Shown: positions 1-8,752 of the stretch, piece by piece
How positions within the stretch are numbered: the first letter of the stretch is position 1
Layout: each line of letters opens with the position of its first letter
Source: Roseovarius tolerans
Lineage (GTDB): Bacteria > Pseudomonadota > Alphaproteobacteria > Rhodobacterales > Rhodobacteraceae
Reading direction: 5' to 3'
Assembly: GCF_900109855.1 (NCBI RefSeq)
Contig: NZ_FOBO01000002.1
Span: 124,001-188,000, forward strand
Length of the DNA stretch: 64,000 nucleotides
Position numbers and translations under genes: made by a program
The notes under the pieces: generated by a model
Told to the model about the DNA's origin: nothing
Databases searched by the model: none
Seen by the model: the letters and a program-made list of their open reading frames with translations, nothing else

Positions 1-327
1 CATGGCGGAATTGATCATCAGGCATCCGCCCGGCATCTGCGAATTGCCTTCTGCTGCGACATCGAATGCCGCGAGGATCGCATCTGTCGGGCTGCGCTCA
101 TGGAGTAGCTGCTCAAGAAAACCGGTGCGGTAGGTGTCGTCGTAGTGCCGCAGCGCGCGCAGGAAGAGGTCGCGCTTGTTACCGAACCCGGCATAGAGAC
201 TGCTCCGGTTGACGCCGGTGGCCGATACAAGATCGGCCATCGAAGTGCCCTGATAGCCATGCGCCCAGAAGGCGGTCATGGCAGCCTCCAGCACGGTGGC
301 GTCGTCATAAGACTTTTCCCAGGGCAT
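1..327 (-). CDS. TetR-family transcriptional regulator (partial, C-terminus off window)
   Basis: Reading leftward from the ATG at 327, 109 codons stay open to the window edge. The N-terminal helix-turn-helix is clear: a GTSMADLVSATG segment followed by GVNRSSLYAGFGNKRDLF, the usual TetR pattern in which the recognition helix ends in LY and is followed by a glycine/phenylalanine and K. A later MPGGCLM segment (about residues 101-107) is common at the start of the ligand-binding domain of TetR proteins that control small detoxification or oxidoreductase genes. The ligand and targets are unknown. The 241 bases between this start and the convergent end at 569 hold no gene I can support; an AT-rich stretch near 530-550 could carry its promoter. 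Confidence 0.85.
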   Translation of the reverse strand, partial: MPWEKSYDDATVLEAAMTAFWAHGYQGTSMADLVSATGVNRSSLYAGFGNKRDLFLRALRHYDDTYRTGFLEQLLHERSPTDAILAAFDVAAEGNSQMPGGCLMINSAM

Positions 328-568
328 GATCACTCCGAAAGGGCGGGATACGGACGCGTGGCCAAGGCATATGCCATCCCCGACACCCTGAACAAGGCTG
401 AGTAATGGGCCTTGAACAAGATGCCGGGTACTTCTCGGGCGATCATCCGCTGGAGCAGTCCGACCGGCCCGGGCCTTGGCGTACGTGATGGCGCGAAAGC
501 TTGGAGCAATTTAATCGGGTGTGGAATGATTGGTCAAATAAATAAATAGTGGACGTTGCGTGAAGCAA

Positions 569-1519
569 CTAGGGCGTGTGGTCCGGCAAAGGCGGTAAGC
601 CGGGTGTGCTCGCGTGCTCGGGGTGATCGCGCACATGGCGGGCCTTGATCGCGCTGGAGGTCTCGCGGCTGCCGTCATGGCTCCAGCCCGGCGGCATGAT
701 GCAATAGTTGAGACGCTCGCGCCAAGTCAGCCCCGGCTGCGTGGCATCGCGGAAGATGCCGACCCATTCGTGAAAGGCAACGCGGATCGGATTGAACGTC
801 CCGAGATTGCGGACGAGGCCGTAATCGGGTTTTTCCTCGTCGAGTTCGGGCACGAAGGTGCCGAACATCTTGTCCCAGATGATGAACACGCCTGCATAGT
901 TGCAATCAAGATAGCGCGGGTTGCGCCCGTGATGGACGCGGTGGTGCGAGGGTGTGTTCATCACGGCCTCGAACCAGCGGGGCATGCGTCCGATCGCCTC
1001 GGTATGAATCCAGAACTGATAGATCAGGTTGAGCCCGCCGACGAACAGCACCATCGCCGGGTGAAACCCCAGCAGGATGAGCGGCGCGCGCACCACCATC
1101 ATGAAGGTGAATGTGCCGGTCCATGTCTGTCGCAGCGCCGTGGTCAGGTTGTAGTGCTGCGAGGAATGGTGATTGACATGAGACGCCCAGACCCAGCGGA
1201 TGCGATGGCCAAAGCGGTGCACCCAGTAATAGCGCAGATCGTCCAGCACGAAGCAGAGCGCGATCGTGGCGATTGAGGTGCCCAGATCAATCGGCGTTAT
1301 CTCCCACAGCAGCATGAAGAAGCCGTAGGCGACAAAGCCCAGCAGGATGCCCGAGGCCACGTTGCCCGCCCCCATGATGAGCGAGGTGAGCGCGTCGCGC
1401 GTCTCGTAGCGCCCGCCGCGCCCCTTGGTCACGATCCACAGCAGTTCGGCGAGGATGGCGGCGATGAAGAGCGGCACCGCCCAGTTCACCACGTCAGGAA
1501 AGGTGATCATGTCGGTCAT
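569..1519 (-). CDS. Sterol desaturase / fatty acid hydroxylase superfamily protein
   Basis: This 316-residue integral membrane protein has the histidine clusters of the di-iron fatty acid hydroxylase superfamily: HRFGH, HVNHH, and later SHHRVHHG, separated by hydrophobic segments. Such enzymes hydroxylate or desaturate lipids, carotenoids or sterol-like substrates at the membrane; the substrate cannot be named from sequence. I start at 1519 rather than at the longer open frame because AAGGAG lies five bases upstream and the ATG overlaps the stop of the upstream gene by four bases (ATGA). That indicates translational coupling with the small membrane protein at 1516-1908. Confidence 0.85.
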   Translation of the reverse strand: MTDMITFPDVVNWAVPLFIAAILAELLWIVTKGRGGRYETRDALTSLIMGAGNVASGILLGFVAYGFFMLLWEITPIDLGTSIATIALCFVLDDLRYYWVHRFGHRIRWVWASHVNHHSSQHYNLTTALRQTWTGTFTFMMVVRAPLILLGFHPAMVLFVGGLNLIYQFWIHTEAIGRMPRWFEAVMNTPSHHRVHHGRNPRYLDCNYAGVFIIWDKMFGTFVPELDEEKPDYGLVRNLGTFNPIRVAFHEWVGIFRDATQPGLTWRERLNYCIMPPGWSHDGSRETSSAIKARHVRDHPEHASTPGLPPLPDHTP

Positions 1520-1908
1520 GCGGTCTCCTTCAGCGTGTCTTGCCACGCGGCGGCCTCATCTGAATCAAGGGCAATGTGAATGCATGGCGCGGTATAGTCG
1601 GGCAGGTCTAGGCGAAGACCGCTGCTCGTTGCGGTAAGCCGCGCGCCGGTAAGGTAACGCGCGGTGGTGTCCGCGCCCATGGGCCAGACCACGCCGCGCC
1701 CGGTCTCGGTTGCGATCAGGGCGGCGGACCTGTTGTCGCAGAGCGTGACATGGATCGGCGCGTCGGTGGGAAACTCCCGCAGCCAAGCGGCCCGCGCCGC
1801 CGCCACATCCGGCAGTGTCGCCCGGCGCGAGAGGCCAAGCAGATGCAGCAGCACCGCGATTGCGGCGATGCCCAGAACGACCATTGGCAACAGGATGCTC
1901 AGTGGCAT
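1516..1908 (-). CDS. Conserved hypothetical single-span membrane protein
   Basis: 130 residues. An N-terminal hydrophobic segment (LLPMVVLGIAAIAVLLHLLG, about residues 6-25) is followed by a soluble domain of about 100 residues without a motif I recognise. The start at 1908 has a strong Shine-Dalgarno AGGGAGG upstream and removes an arginine-rich extension that overlaps nothing useful. It is the first gene of a two-gene operon with the fatty-acid-hydroxylase protein (four-base overlap), so a supporting role for that enzyme is possible, but this is inference from position only. Confidence 0.7.
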   Translation of the reverse strand: MPLSILLPMVVLGIAAIAVLLHLLGLSRRATLPDVAAARAAWLREFPTDAPIHVTLCDNRSAALIATETGRGVVWPMGADTTARYLTGARLTATSSGLRLDLPDYTAPCIHIALDSDEAAAWQDTLKETA

Positions 1909-1955
1909 GGTCCCCTCCCTCCTTGCCGAATTTAGCCAAAGGCCGGGCGCATTTG

Positions 1956-2855
1956 TCAAAGCGGGCGTTGCGTCACTTTGCGCCGCCGCCCCTCGCGCCA
2001 AACCAGAAGGCCGGCCCCGCAGAGCACGACCGCCGCCCCGGTGACCGAGACCCAATCGGGCCAGACGCCGAAGATCACCCCGTCATAGAGCGCGGCAAAG
2101 ACCAGCGCGGTGTAGAAGAACGGCGCCACATAGCTCGCATCGCCCCGCGCCATTGCATTGACGAAGCAGGCTTGGGCAAGGGCCATCAAAAGGCCGATAC
2201 CCGCCAATGCGGCCCATTGCGCGGGCGTGGGCGCGGCCCAGACCCAGATCACGGCAAGGGTCGCGATGCTCAGACCGATGGCGTTGTTGATCAGCAGGAT
2301 CTGCCACGGCCCTTCGCGCCCCGACAGGCGCTTGATGAAGATAAGCTCGGCCCCGAGGCACATCGCCGCGCCAAGCGCCAGAAGTGCTCCGGGCGCGATC
2401 GCGCCGCTGCCCGGTCGCATCAGGATCGCGGCCCCGGCAAGGCCGATGGCGGCGGCGCACCAGCGGATCGGCCCGACCCTCTCGCCCAGGAGCGGGATAG
2501 CGAGCATCATTCCGAAGACCGGGTTGAGAAAGCTGATCGCCGTGGCATCCGACAGCGGGATGAAGGCGGCGGCGGCGAACATCAGCGTGACCCCGGCCCA
2601 GCCGAAGCAGGAGCGCTTGGCATGGGTTGCGAGATCGGGACGGTTGAAACGCGGGCGGATCAGCGCCGTCATCGTGGCGATTGCCAGAAAGGCGAAGAGA
2701 AACCGCCCGTGGCTGATCTGTAGCGCATGCAGCGGGGGGCCGAGCGCCTGCGTTCCGAGCGCCTTGGCCAGCAGTGTCGTACCTGCCAGCAATGCGGCGG
2801 CCAGAAGCGTAAGCAGGGCGGCAAGGCCGGGATTGGGGGCACGGGGCGTGAACAT
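1956..2855 (-). CDS. DMT-superfamily transporter (EamA domains)
   Basis: About 299 residues with ten predicted membrane segments arranged as two EamA repeats, the layout of drug/metabolite transporters such as RhaT/YdcZ-like permeases. Typical repeat-end motifs are visible (AISFLNPVFGMMLAIPLLGE in the first half). The C-terminus is basic (REGRRRK), as expected for a cytoplasmic tail. Substrate unknown. The start is uncertain: ATG at 2855 gives the usual length, ATG at 2879 adds eight residues, and neither has a good Shine-Dalgarno. It is divergent from the MFS transporter at 3023. Confidence 0.85.
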   Translation of the reverse strand: MFTPRAPNPGLAALLTLLAAALLAGTTLLAKALGTQALGPPLHALQISHGRFLFAFLAIATMTALIRPRFNRPDLATHAKRSCFGWAGVTLMFAAAAFIPLSDATAISFLNPVFGMMLAIPLLGERVGPIRWCAAAIGLAGAAILMRPGSGAIAPGALLALGAAMCLGAELIFIKRLSGREGPWQILLINNAIGLSIATLAVIWVWAAPTPAQWAALAGIGLLMALAQACFVNAMARGDASYVAPFFYTALVFAALYDGVIFGVWPDWVSVTGAAVVLCGAGLLVWREGRRRKVTQRPL

Positions 2856-3022
2856 GCGCGCAGCTTTGCCGTGCCTCATATCGGGCTGCAAGCGGTAACA
2901 GCCTGCCACCCGCCAACAAATTCGCGTGCGCCATGGCCGGAAAACGACGCCATGTCGCGCCCGGTCGCGCAGGCCGTCCGGTTTCATGCGAGCGAAACGC
3001 AAAACCATCCAAGATCCAAGAC

Positions 3023-4282
3023 ATGCATGACCGCCGCATTCCCGAATGGCTCCGCCACGCGCCCACCCCCTCGGTTCGGGGGTTCGCCCTGCTGGCGGGC
3101 ACCGAGGCGATGGCGCGTGGCATCCTGATTTCGGTCATGCCACTGGAGATGTATCGCGCATTGCGCGATGCGGCGCTGGTGTCGGAGGTGTATTTCCTCG
3201 TCGGATTGCTGTCGCTGGCCACGGGGCTAATGGTGCCTTTTGCAACGCGCCATGTGCCGCGCCGCTGGATCTACGTGATGGGGTGCGCGATGTTCGCGGG
3301 CGGCGCGGGAATGGGCGCGCAGGGTGGCGCGCCCGGCATGATCGCGGCGCTCGCGCTGATGACGGCGGCGACGGTCATGGTGTTCGTGTGTTTCAACGCC
3401 TATGTGCTCGATTTCATCGCCAAATCCGATCTGGGCCGCTGTGAGACCTCGCGCATGTTCTACAGTGCGGCGGGCTGGACGGCGGGGCCATGGCTGGGCG
3501 TTGCCCTTCTGGGGCTGTGGCGACCGCTGCCATTTCTGATCGCCGGGGTGGCGGCCTGCGCGATGATGGCGCTTTTTCTCTACATGCGGCTTGGCAACGG
3601 GCGGCTGATCACCCGCGCGCGGGCCCCGGCACCCAATCCGCTGGCGTGGCTGCCGCGATTTTTCGCGCAGCCGCGGCTGGTGGCGGGATGGGTTTTCGCG
3701 GTGATCCGCTCCTGTGGCTGGTGGGCCTATGTGGTCTATCTGCCGATCTTCGCGGTGCAGCAGGGGCTGGGCGAGGATCTGGGCGGCATGCTGCTCTCGG
3801 CCTCGAACGGGATGCTGTTCGTGACGCCATTGATGCTGCGCTGGATGCAGCGCCGCTCAATCCGGCGGGCGGTGCGGGTGGGGTTCGCGGTGTCTGGGCT
3901 GCTCTTCGTGCTGGGGGCCGTGGCGAGCGGCTGGCCCTGGGCGACGGTCGCGGGTCTGGCGCTCGCCTCGGTGTTTCTGGTGCTGCTTGATGTGTCGGCC
4001 GGGCTGCCGTTCCTGATGGCGGTGAAACCGTCGGAGCGCACGGAGATGTCGGCGATCTATGCCAGTTTCCGCGATGTCTCGGGGATCATGACGCCGGGGG
4101 CGGCCTGGCTGGTGCTTCTGGTGGCCCCCTTGCCGGGGATTTTCGCGCTGGCCGGTGTTGGCCTTTTGACCTGCTGGCATCTGGCGCGGCACCTGCATCC
4201 AAGGCTGGGCGCGGCGCGCGTCGCGGTGGAGGCCGCCCCGCCATGCGACATTCCGCTTTCCCTGACACGCGAAACCGGCTAA
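3023..4282 (+). CDS. MFS transporter
   Basis: 419 residues with about twelve hydrophobic segments and a long central cytoplasmic loop, consistent with a major facilitator superfamily permease. The first segments begin after a short polar N-terminus (MHDRRIPEW), and the second half repeats the first in topology. I see no motif that fixes the substrate. The start at 3023 is preferred over an upstream in-frame ATG because the upstream part is arginine-rich and lies in the divergent promoter region shared with the DMT transporter. No dedicated regulator is adjacent. Confidence 0.8.
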   Translation: MHDRRIPEWLRHAPTPSVRGFALLAGTEAMARGILISVMPLEMYRALRDAALVSEVYFLVGLLSLATGLMVPFATRHVPRRWIYVMGCAMFAGGAGMGAQGGAPGMIAALALMTAATVMVFVCFNAYVLDFIAKSDLGRCETSRMFYSAAGWTAGPWLGVALLGLWRPLPFLIAGVAACAMMALFLYMRLGNGRLITRARAPAPNPLAWLPRFFAQPRLVAGWVFAVIRSCGWWAYVVYLPIFAVQQGLGEDLGGMLLSASNGMLFVTPLMLRWMQRRSIRRAVRVGFAVSGLLFVLGAVASGWPWATVAGLALASVFLVLLDVSAGLPFLMAVKPSERTEMSAIYASFRDVSGIMTPGAAWLVLLVAPLPGIFALAGVGLLTCWHLARHLHPRLGAARVAVEAAPPCDIPLSLTRETG

Positions 4283-4456
4283 GACGCTGCTCATGATTAC
4301 CAGCGCGACATATACCCCGATCCGACGCCGACGCACCCGCGTCTGACGTCCCGTCCCCTCGTGATCCCGGCGCAGAGCGCGCCAATTTCCCCAAAAGATT
4401 GACTTGGCCCCGCCCTTGCGGCACTCAAAGGGCCTCTTGTTGACAAGGAACCTGCC

Positions 4457-5632
4457 ATGATCCCGTCGATCCTGCCGACTTATAACCGCGCGCCGCTCTC
4501 ATTCGTGAAGGGCGAGGGCGCCTGGCTGATCGAGGCCGATGGTCGACGTTTTCTCGATCTAGGCGCAGGGATCGCCGTCAATGCCATGGGGCACGCGCAT
4601 CCCGCACTGGTGGCGGCGCTGACCGAGCAGGCGGGCAAGCTGTGGCATACCTCGAACCTCTACCAGATCCCCAAGCAGCAGGAACTGGCCGACCGGCTGG
4701 TCGAGGCGACGTTTGCCGATACGGTGTTTTTCACCAACTCCGGCACCGAATCCTGCGAGCTGGCGGTCAAGATGGCGCGCAAGTTCTTCTACGACGCAGG
4801 CCAACCGGAGAGGACCGATATCATCGCCTTTGGCGGCTCGTTCCATGGCCGGTCCTCTGCGGGCATCGCGGCTGCCGGGTCTGAGAAGATGACCAAGGGC
4901 TTCGGGCCGCTTCTGCCGGGGTTCAAACATGTGCCCTGGGGCGACCACGAGGCGTTCCACGCCGCCATCGACGACAATACCGCCGCCATCCTGATCGAGC
5001 CGGTGCAGGGCGAGGGCGGCATTCGTCCGCTGCCCGATCAATGCCTCAAGGGGCTGCGCGATCTTTGCGACGAGCGCGGCATCCTCCTCATCTTTGATGA
5101 GGTGCAATGCGGCGTGGGGCGCACGGGGCGGCTTTTCGCGCATGAATGGGCGGGCGTTGCGCCCGATATCATGATGGTCGCCAAGGGCATCGGCGGCGGT
5201 TTTCCCCTCGGCGCGGTGCTGGCCACGGAGCCCGCCGCGTCGGGCATGGGGGCTGGCACGCATGGCTCCACCTATGGCGGCAATCCTTTGGGCTGTGCCG
5301 TGGGTTGCGCGGTGATGGAGCATGTGGCCACGCCCGAATTCCTCGGTGAGGTCAACCGCAAGGCCGGGCTGATGCGGCAGCGTCTGGAGGGGTTGGTCGC
5401 GGCACATCCGGATGTCTTTGTCGGCGTGCGGGGGCTGGGGCTGATGCTTGGGCTGGAATGCAAGGCCGCCAACACGGATGTGGTCAAGGCCGGGTATGAG
5501 GCGCTGGTCGTCACAGTACCCGCCGCCGACAACGTGATCCGCCTGCTGCCACCTCTGACCATCACGGATGACGAGATCGCCGAAGCGATCACCCGCCTGG
5601 ACGCGGCCGCAAGCGCCGTGGAAGCCGCCTGA
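4457..5632 (+). CDS. argD: Acetylornithine aminotransferase
   Basis: 391 residues, a class III PLP-dependent aminotransferase. It transfers the amino group from glutamate to N-acetylglutamate semialdehyde in arginine biosynthesis and may also act on succinyl-diaminopimelate. Visible features are FFTNSGTESCELAVKMARK near residue 95, the cofactor region LLIFDEVQCGVGRTG near 212-226, and the PLP lysine in MVAKGIGGGFPLGAV. The start has AAGGA upstream. argF follows 78 bases downstream on the same strand, so the two form an arginine operon; N-acetylornithine produced here is deacetylated elsewhere and used by ArgF. Confidence 0.95.
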   Translation: MIPSILPTYNRAPLSFVKGEGAWLIEADGRRFLDLGAGIAVNAMGHAHPALVAALTEQAGKLWHTSNLYQIPKQQELADRLVEATFADTVFFTNSGTESCELAVKMARKFFYDAGQPERTDIIAFGGSFHGRSSAGIAAAGSEKMTKGFGPLLPGFKHVPWGDHEAFHAAIDDNTAAILIEPVQGEGGIRPLPDQCLKGLRDLCDERGILLIFDEVQCGVGRTGRLFAHEWAGVAPDIMMVAKGIGGGFPLGAVLATEPAASGMGAGTHGSTYGGNPLGCAVGCAVMEHVATPEFLGEVNRKAGLMRQRLEGLVAAHPDVFVGVRGLGLMLGLECKAANTDVVKAGYEALVVTVPAADNVIRLLPPLTITDDEIAEAITRLDAAASAVEAA

Positions 5633-5633
5633 G

Positions 5634-5655
5634 CTTCTTTTTGACCGAAATACTC
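5634..5655 (-). repeat. Short dispersed intergenic motif, copy B
   Basis: Read on the minus strand, this 22-base stretch starts GAGTATTT and ends AGAAG. It matches 17 of 22 positions with the stretch at 8202-8223 on the plus strand. Both lie just after a stop codon in spacer sequence. The matching count is taken by eye; function is unknown. Confidence 0.4.
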
Positions 5656-5710
5656 CGGGGGTTTGGAGCTGGCCCCCAAATGACCTGCAATGAAAAAAGC
5701 GAAACATGAC

Positions 5711-6637
5711 ATGACTCATTTCCTCGACATTCACAAAACCGATCCGGCCGAATTACGGGCGATCATAGATCAGGCGCGCCAGATGAAAGACGCACGCAAC
5801 GGTCATCCGCGCGGCACGCCCGATTCTGAACAGCCCCTCGCAGGCCGCATGGTGGCGCTGATCTTCGAGAAGCCCTCGACGCGCACGCGGGTGTCGTTCG
5901 ACGTGGGCGTGCGGCAGATGGGCGGTGAGACCATGGTGCTGTCGGGGGCTGACATGCAGTTGGGCCATGGCGAGACGATCGCGGATACCGCGCGGGTGCT
6001 CTCGCGCTATGTCGACATGATCATGATCCGCACGTTTGATGAATCCGTGCTGCTGGAAATGGCCGAATATTCCGACGTGCCGGTGATTAACGGGCTGACC
6101 GACCGCACCCATCCCTGCCAGATCATGGCCGATATCCTGACCTATGAGGAGCATCGCGGGCCGATCACCGGCAAGAAGGTGGTCTGGTCGGGCGACGGCA
6201 ACAATGTCTGCGCGTCCTTCCTGCATGCCGCCGGACAGTTCGGCTTCGATCTGACCTTTACCGGGCCGATGCAGCTTGATCCTGAGCCTGAATTCATTGG
6301 CCTTGCGCGCAAGGCTGGCAGCACGATCACCATCGAGCGCGACCCCGCCAAGGCGGTCGAGGGCGCCGATCTGATTGTCACCGACACATGGGTCAGCATG
6401 CATGACAGCCAGTCCACCAAGGAGCGCCGCCACAACATGCTGCGGCCCTATCAGGTCAATGACAGGCTGATGGCGCAGGCGAAACAGGACGCGCTCTTCA
6501 TGCATTGCCTGCCCGCGCATCGCGGCGAGGAGGTGACGTCCGAGGTGATGGACGGGCCGTCCTCGGTGATTTTTGACGAGGCCGAGAACCGTCTGCATGC
6601 ACAAAAGGCGATCATGCGCTGGACGCTTGGGGTGTGA
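5711..6637 (+). CDS. argF: Ornithine carbamoyltransferase
   Basis: 308 residues. It condenses ornithine with carbamoyl phosphate to citrulline in the cytoplasm. The carbamoyl-phosphate site ([12 protein letters not shown], near residue 53), the HPCQ motif and the ornithine-loop [11 protein letters not shown] are intact. I start at MTHFLDIH (5711) because this is the usual family N-terminus; an ATG at 5690 would add MKKAKHD, and neither has a strong Shine-Dalgarno. It lies downstream of argD. A hairpin at 6644-6666 follows the stop closely. Confidence 0.95.
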   Translation: MTHFLDIHKTDPAELRAIIDQARQMKDARNGHPRGTPDSEQPLAGRMVALIFEKPSTRTRVSFDVGVRQMGGETMVLSGADMQLGHGETIADTARVLSRYVDMIMIRTFDESVLLEMAEYSDVPVINGLTDRTHPCQIMADILTYEEHRGPITGKKVVWSGDGNNVCASFLHAAGQFGFDLTFTGPMQLDPEPEFIGLARKAGSTITIERDPAKAVEGADLIVTDTWVSMHDSQSTKERRHNMLRPYQVNDRLMAQAKQDALFMHCLPAHRGEEVTSEVMDGPSSVIFDEAENRLHAQKAIMRWTLGV

Positions 6638-6643
6638 CGGGAG

Positions 6644-6666
6644 ATCCTCCGGTCAAGCCGGAGGAT
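6644..6666. repeat. ORF-end hairpin repeat (perfect 9-bp stem)
   Basis: ATCCTCCGG and CCGGAGGAT enclose a TCAAG loop seven bases after the argF stop. There is no U-run after it, so it is not a classical terminator. The stem-TCAAG-stem-GATGAC layout resembles dispersed ORF-end hairpin repeats widespread in alphaproteobacterial intergenic DNA (from memory). It may stabilise the 3' end of the mRNA. Confidence 0.55.
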
Positions 6667-6723
6667 GACGTTAGTCTTGTGCTGTCGTCGCCCTCTGGCC
6701 TGAGCCCATGGCTGTTCGGCTGC

Positions 6724-6752
6724 TTGCAATTTATCGTTTTGCGGCCTAGGCT
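6724..6752 (+). promoter_or_regulatory. Candidate sigma-70-type promoter of gnd
   Basis: A -35-like TTGCAA (6724-6729) and a -10-like TAGGCT (6747-6752) are separated by 17 bases and lie 33 bases before the gnd start. The -10 matches only three consensus positions, so this is a weak call. Confidence 0.35.
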
Positions 6753-6784
6753 TACCTCGTTTCGTTAACGGTATCGGAGGGCGG

Positions 6785-8185
6785 ATGGGCAAGGCGCAGA
6801 TTGGGGTCTACGGGCTTGGCACCATGGGCAGCGCTCTGGCGCTCAACATGGCGGAGCACGGGTTTGACGTCGCCGTGACCAACCGCGAGGCAGACTGGAT
6901 CGCGCCCTTCATGACAGAGGCCGGAGATCTGGCGGCGCGCCTGCAATCTTTCGAGGAGTTACAAGGGTTTATCGCGGCTCTTGCCGCCCCGCGCATCATC
7001 CTGTTCATGATCCCGTCGGGGGCACCGATGGATGAAATGCTGGAGCGGGTCACGCCGCTACTGGAGCCCGGCGATATCGTGATCGACGGCGGCAATGCCG
7101 ATTTTCACGACACCCGAAGACGGGTCGGTAAACTGTCGGTATCGCGTCTGTATTACGTCGGTCTCGGGGTTTCGGGCGGGGAGGCGGGTGCGCGGCACGG
7201 TCCGTCGATGATGATGGGCGGCAGCGACGAGGCCTGGTCGCGGATCGCGCCCATCCTCACCGCCATCGCAGCGCGCCACGAGGGCAGCCCCTGCGTGGCG
7301 CATCTTGGCCCCGACGGGGCCGGGCATTTCGTCAAGACCGTGCATAACGGCATTGAATATGCCGACATGCAGGTGATCGCGGAAATCTACAGCCTGATGC
7401 GCAACGGGCTGGCGCTGCCGCCCGCCGAGATCGGCGCGCTGTTCGATGCGTGGAATGCCGGGCCGCTGCGCTCTTACCTGGTGGAGATCACCGCCAAGCT
7501 GTTGACCTATGCCGACCCTGAGACCGGGCATCCGATGATCGACGTGATCAAGGATGCCGCCGGTCAAAAAGGCACCGGGCGCTGGAGCGTGATCGAGGCG
7601 CAGCGCATGGGACAATCGGCGAGCATGATCGAGGCGGCCGTGGGCGCGCGCAGCTGGTCCTCGGAGAAAGACACGCGGCAGGCGGCGGAGGCGGTTCTTG
7701 GCGGTGCGGTTGGCGCGATCGAGGCCAGCCCCGAGGTCCTGGCCGAGGCATTTCTGGCGGCGCGCATTCTGGCGCACGCGCAGGGGTTTCGGGTGCTGGC
7801 GGCGGCGTCGGAGGAGTACGACTGGTCGCTCGATTTTGCGACCATCGCGCGGGTCTGGCGGGCGGGGTGTATCATCCGCTCTGCGCTTCTGGACGAGATC
7901 GCGGTCGCCTGTGAGCGCGATCTGCCGGAGGGTCAGCTGATCCTCGATCCCGGTCTGGCGCAGACCCTTGCGCGCTGTGTGCCCGCGTTGCGGCAGGTGG
8001 TGTGCAGTGCGGTGCATGGCGGGCATCCGGTGCCCGCGCTGAGCGCCGGGCTGGCATGGTATGACAGCATGCGATTGGGGCATGGCAGCGCCAACATGAT
8101 CCAGGCGCAGCGCGACATGTTCGGGCATCACGGATTCGAGCGACTGGGGCAGGCGGGGCGGCATCACGGGCCGTGGTGGGACTGA
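6785..8185 (+). CDS. gnd: 6-phosphogluconate dehydrogenase, decarboxylating
   Basis: 466 residues, the full length of the family. It oxidises 6-phosphogluconate to ribulose 5-phosphate, CO2 and NADPH in the oxidative pentose phosphate pathway. The N-terminal Rossmann fold has YGLGTMGSALALNMAEHG. The substrate and catalytic region follows: LGVSGGEAGARHGPSMMMGG and GHFVKTVHNGIEYADMQ with the catalytic lysine. GTGRW and QAQRDMFGHHGFER are the usual C-terminal signatures. GGAGG sits four bases before the ATG. It stands alone, with no zwf or pgl nearby. Confidence 0.95.
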   Translation: MGKAQIGVYGLGTMGSALALNMAEHGFDVAVTNREADWIAPFMTEAGDLAARLQSFEELQGFIAALAAPRIILFMIPSGAPMDEMLERVTPLLEPGDIVIDGGNADFHDTRRRVGKLSVSRLYYVGLGVSGGEAGARHGPSMMMGGSDEAWSRIAPILTAIAARHEGSPCVAHLGPDGAGHFVKTVHNGIEYADMQVIAEIYSLMRNGLALPPAEIGALFDAWNAGPLRSYLVEITAKLLTYADPETGHPMIDVIKDAAGQKGTGRWSVIEAQRMGQSASMIEAAVGARSWSSEKDTRQAAEAVLGGAVGAIEASPEVLAEAFLAARILAHAQGFRVLAAASEEYDWSLDFATIARVWRAGCIIRSALLDEIAVACERDLPEGQLILDPGLAQTLARCVPALRQVVCSAVHGGHPVPALSAGLAWYDSMRLGHGSANMIQAQRDMFGHHGFERLGQAGRHHGPWWD

Positions 8186-8201
8186 ACCGGGCCGGGTATT
8201 T

Positions 8202-8223
8202 GAGTATTTTTGGCAAGATGAAG
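8202..8223 (+). repeat. Short dispersed intergenic motif, copy A
   Basis: A 22-base stretch reading GAGTATTTTTGGCAAGATGA and ending AG lies in the 46-base gap between two convergent stops. It shares 17 of 22 bases with the minus-strand stretch at 5634-5655. Function is unknown. Confidence 0.4.
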
Positions 8224-8231
8224 GGCAGGGG

Positions 8232-8747
8232 TCACTCGGTCAGGTAGCGTTCGAGCACGATGGCGGGCATCGCGCCGCGCAGCATCATGTCGGGCAGCAC
8301 GTAAGAAGGCGCCATGTCGAGGCCGAGGCTGCGGGCGAGGGCGGCGTCGGAGCCGATGTCGAAGACCGCGACGCGAAAGCCCAGCCGTTGTGCGAGTGTC
8401 CGCAACTCGTCCTCGGCGCGGGTGCAGTCGGGGCAGTTCTCTGCGGTGAAGAAGGCCAGCCGCGTAGGGGCATCGGTTGGGCCGAAGCCGGGTTGGGCCG
8501 GGTCGAAGAGCTGTGGCGCGGCTTGGTCGAGGGTGGCACGATCGCGTTCGGCCTCTTCGCCGTAGAGGTCGGGGGCGGGGCGCGACAGGCCGATGATCTC
8601 TGAGAGCAGTTCGGGCGTGGCGATCAGCACTTCGCGGATCGCGCTGCCGAGGGGCGGGCGCGATTGCGCGCCGGTGTCTTGTGCCGTCGCAGCATATGGC
8701 AGCAGCAGCCCCCCGAGGAGGGCCGCGCCGAAAAGACGGGAGAGCAT
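8232..8747 (-). CDS. Secreted thioredoxin-like (DsbA-related) protein
   Basis: 171 residues. A cleavable signal peptide ends near ATAQD (residue 23), followed by a linker and a small thioredoxin-like domain with a CPDC pair (FFTAENCPDCTRAEDELR) and a cis-proline-type APSYVLPD segment. The ending, MMLRGAMPAIVLERYL, mirrors the C-terminus of the upstream DsbA protein (QMLRGFLPQDAM), so this looks like a reduced paralogue lacking most of the helical insertion. It is expected in the periplasm as a disulfide oxidoreductase or chaperone. It lies five bases downstream of the larger DsbA gene, in the same operon. Confidence 0.75.
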   Translation of the reverse strand: MLSRLFGAALLGGLLLPYAATAQDTGAQSRPPLGSAIREVLIATPELLSEIIGLSRPAPDLYGEEAERDRATLDQAAPQLFDPAQPGFGPTDAPTRLAFFTAENCPDCTRAEDELRTLAQRLGFRVAVFDIGSDAALARSLGLDMAPSYVLPDMMLRGAMPAIVLERYLTE

Positions 8748-8752
8748 TCGAT

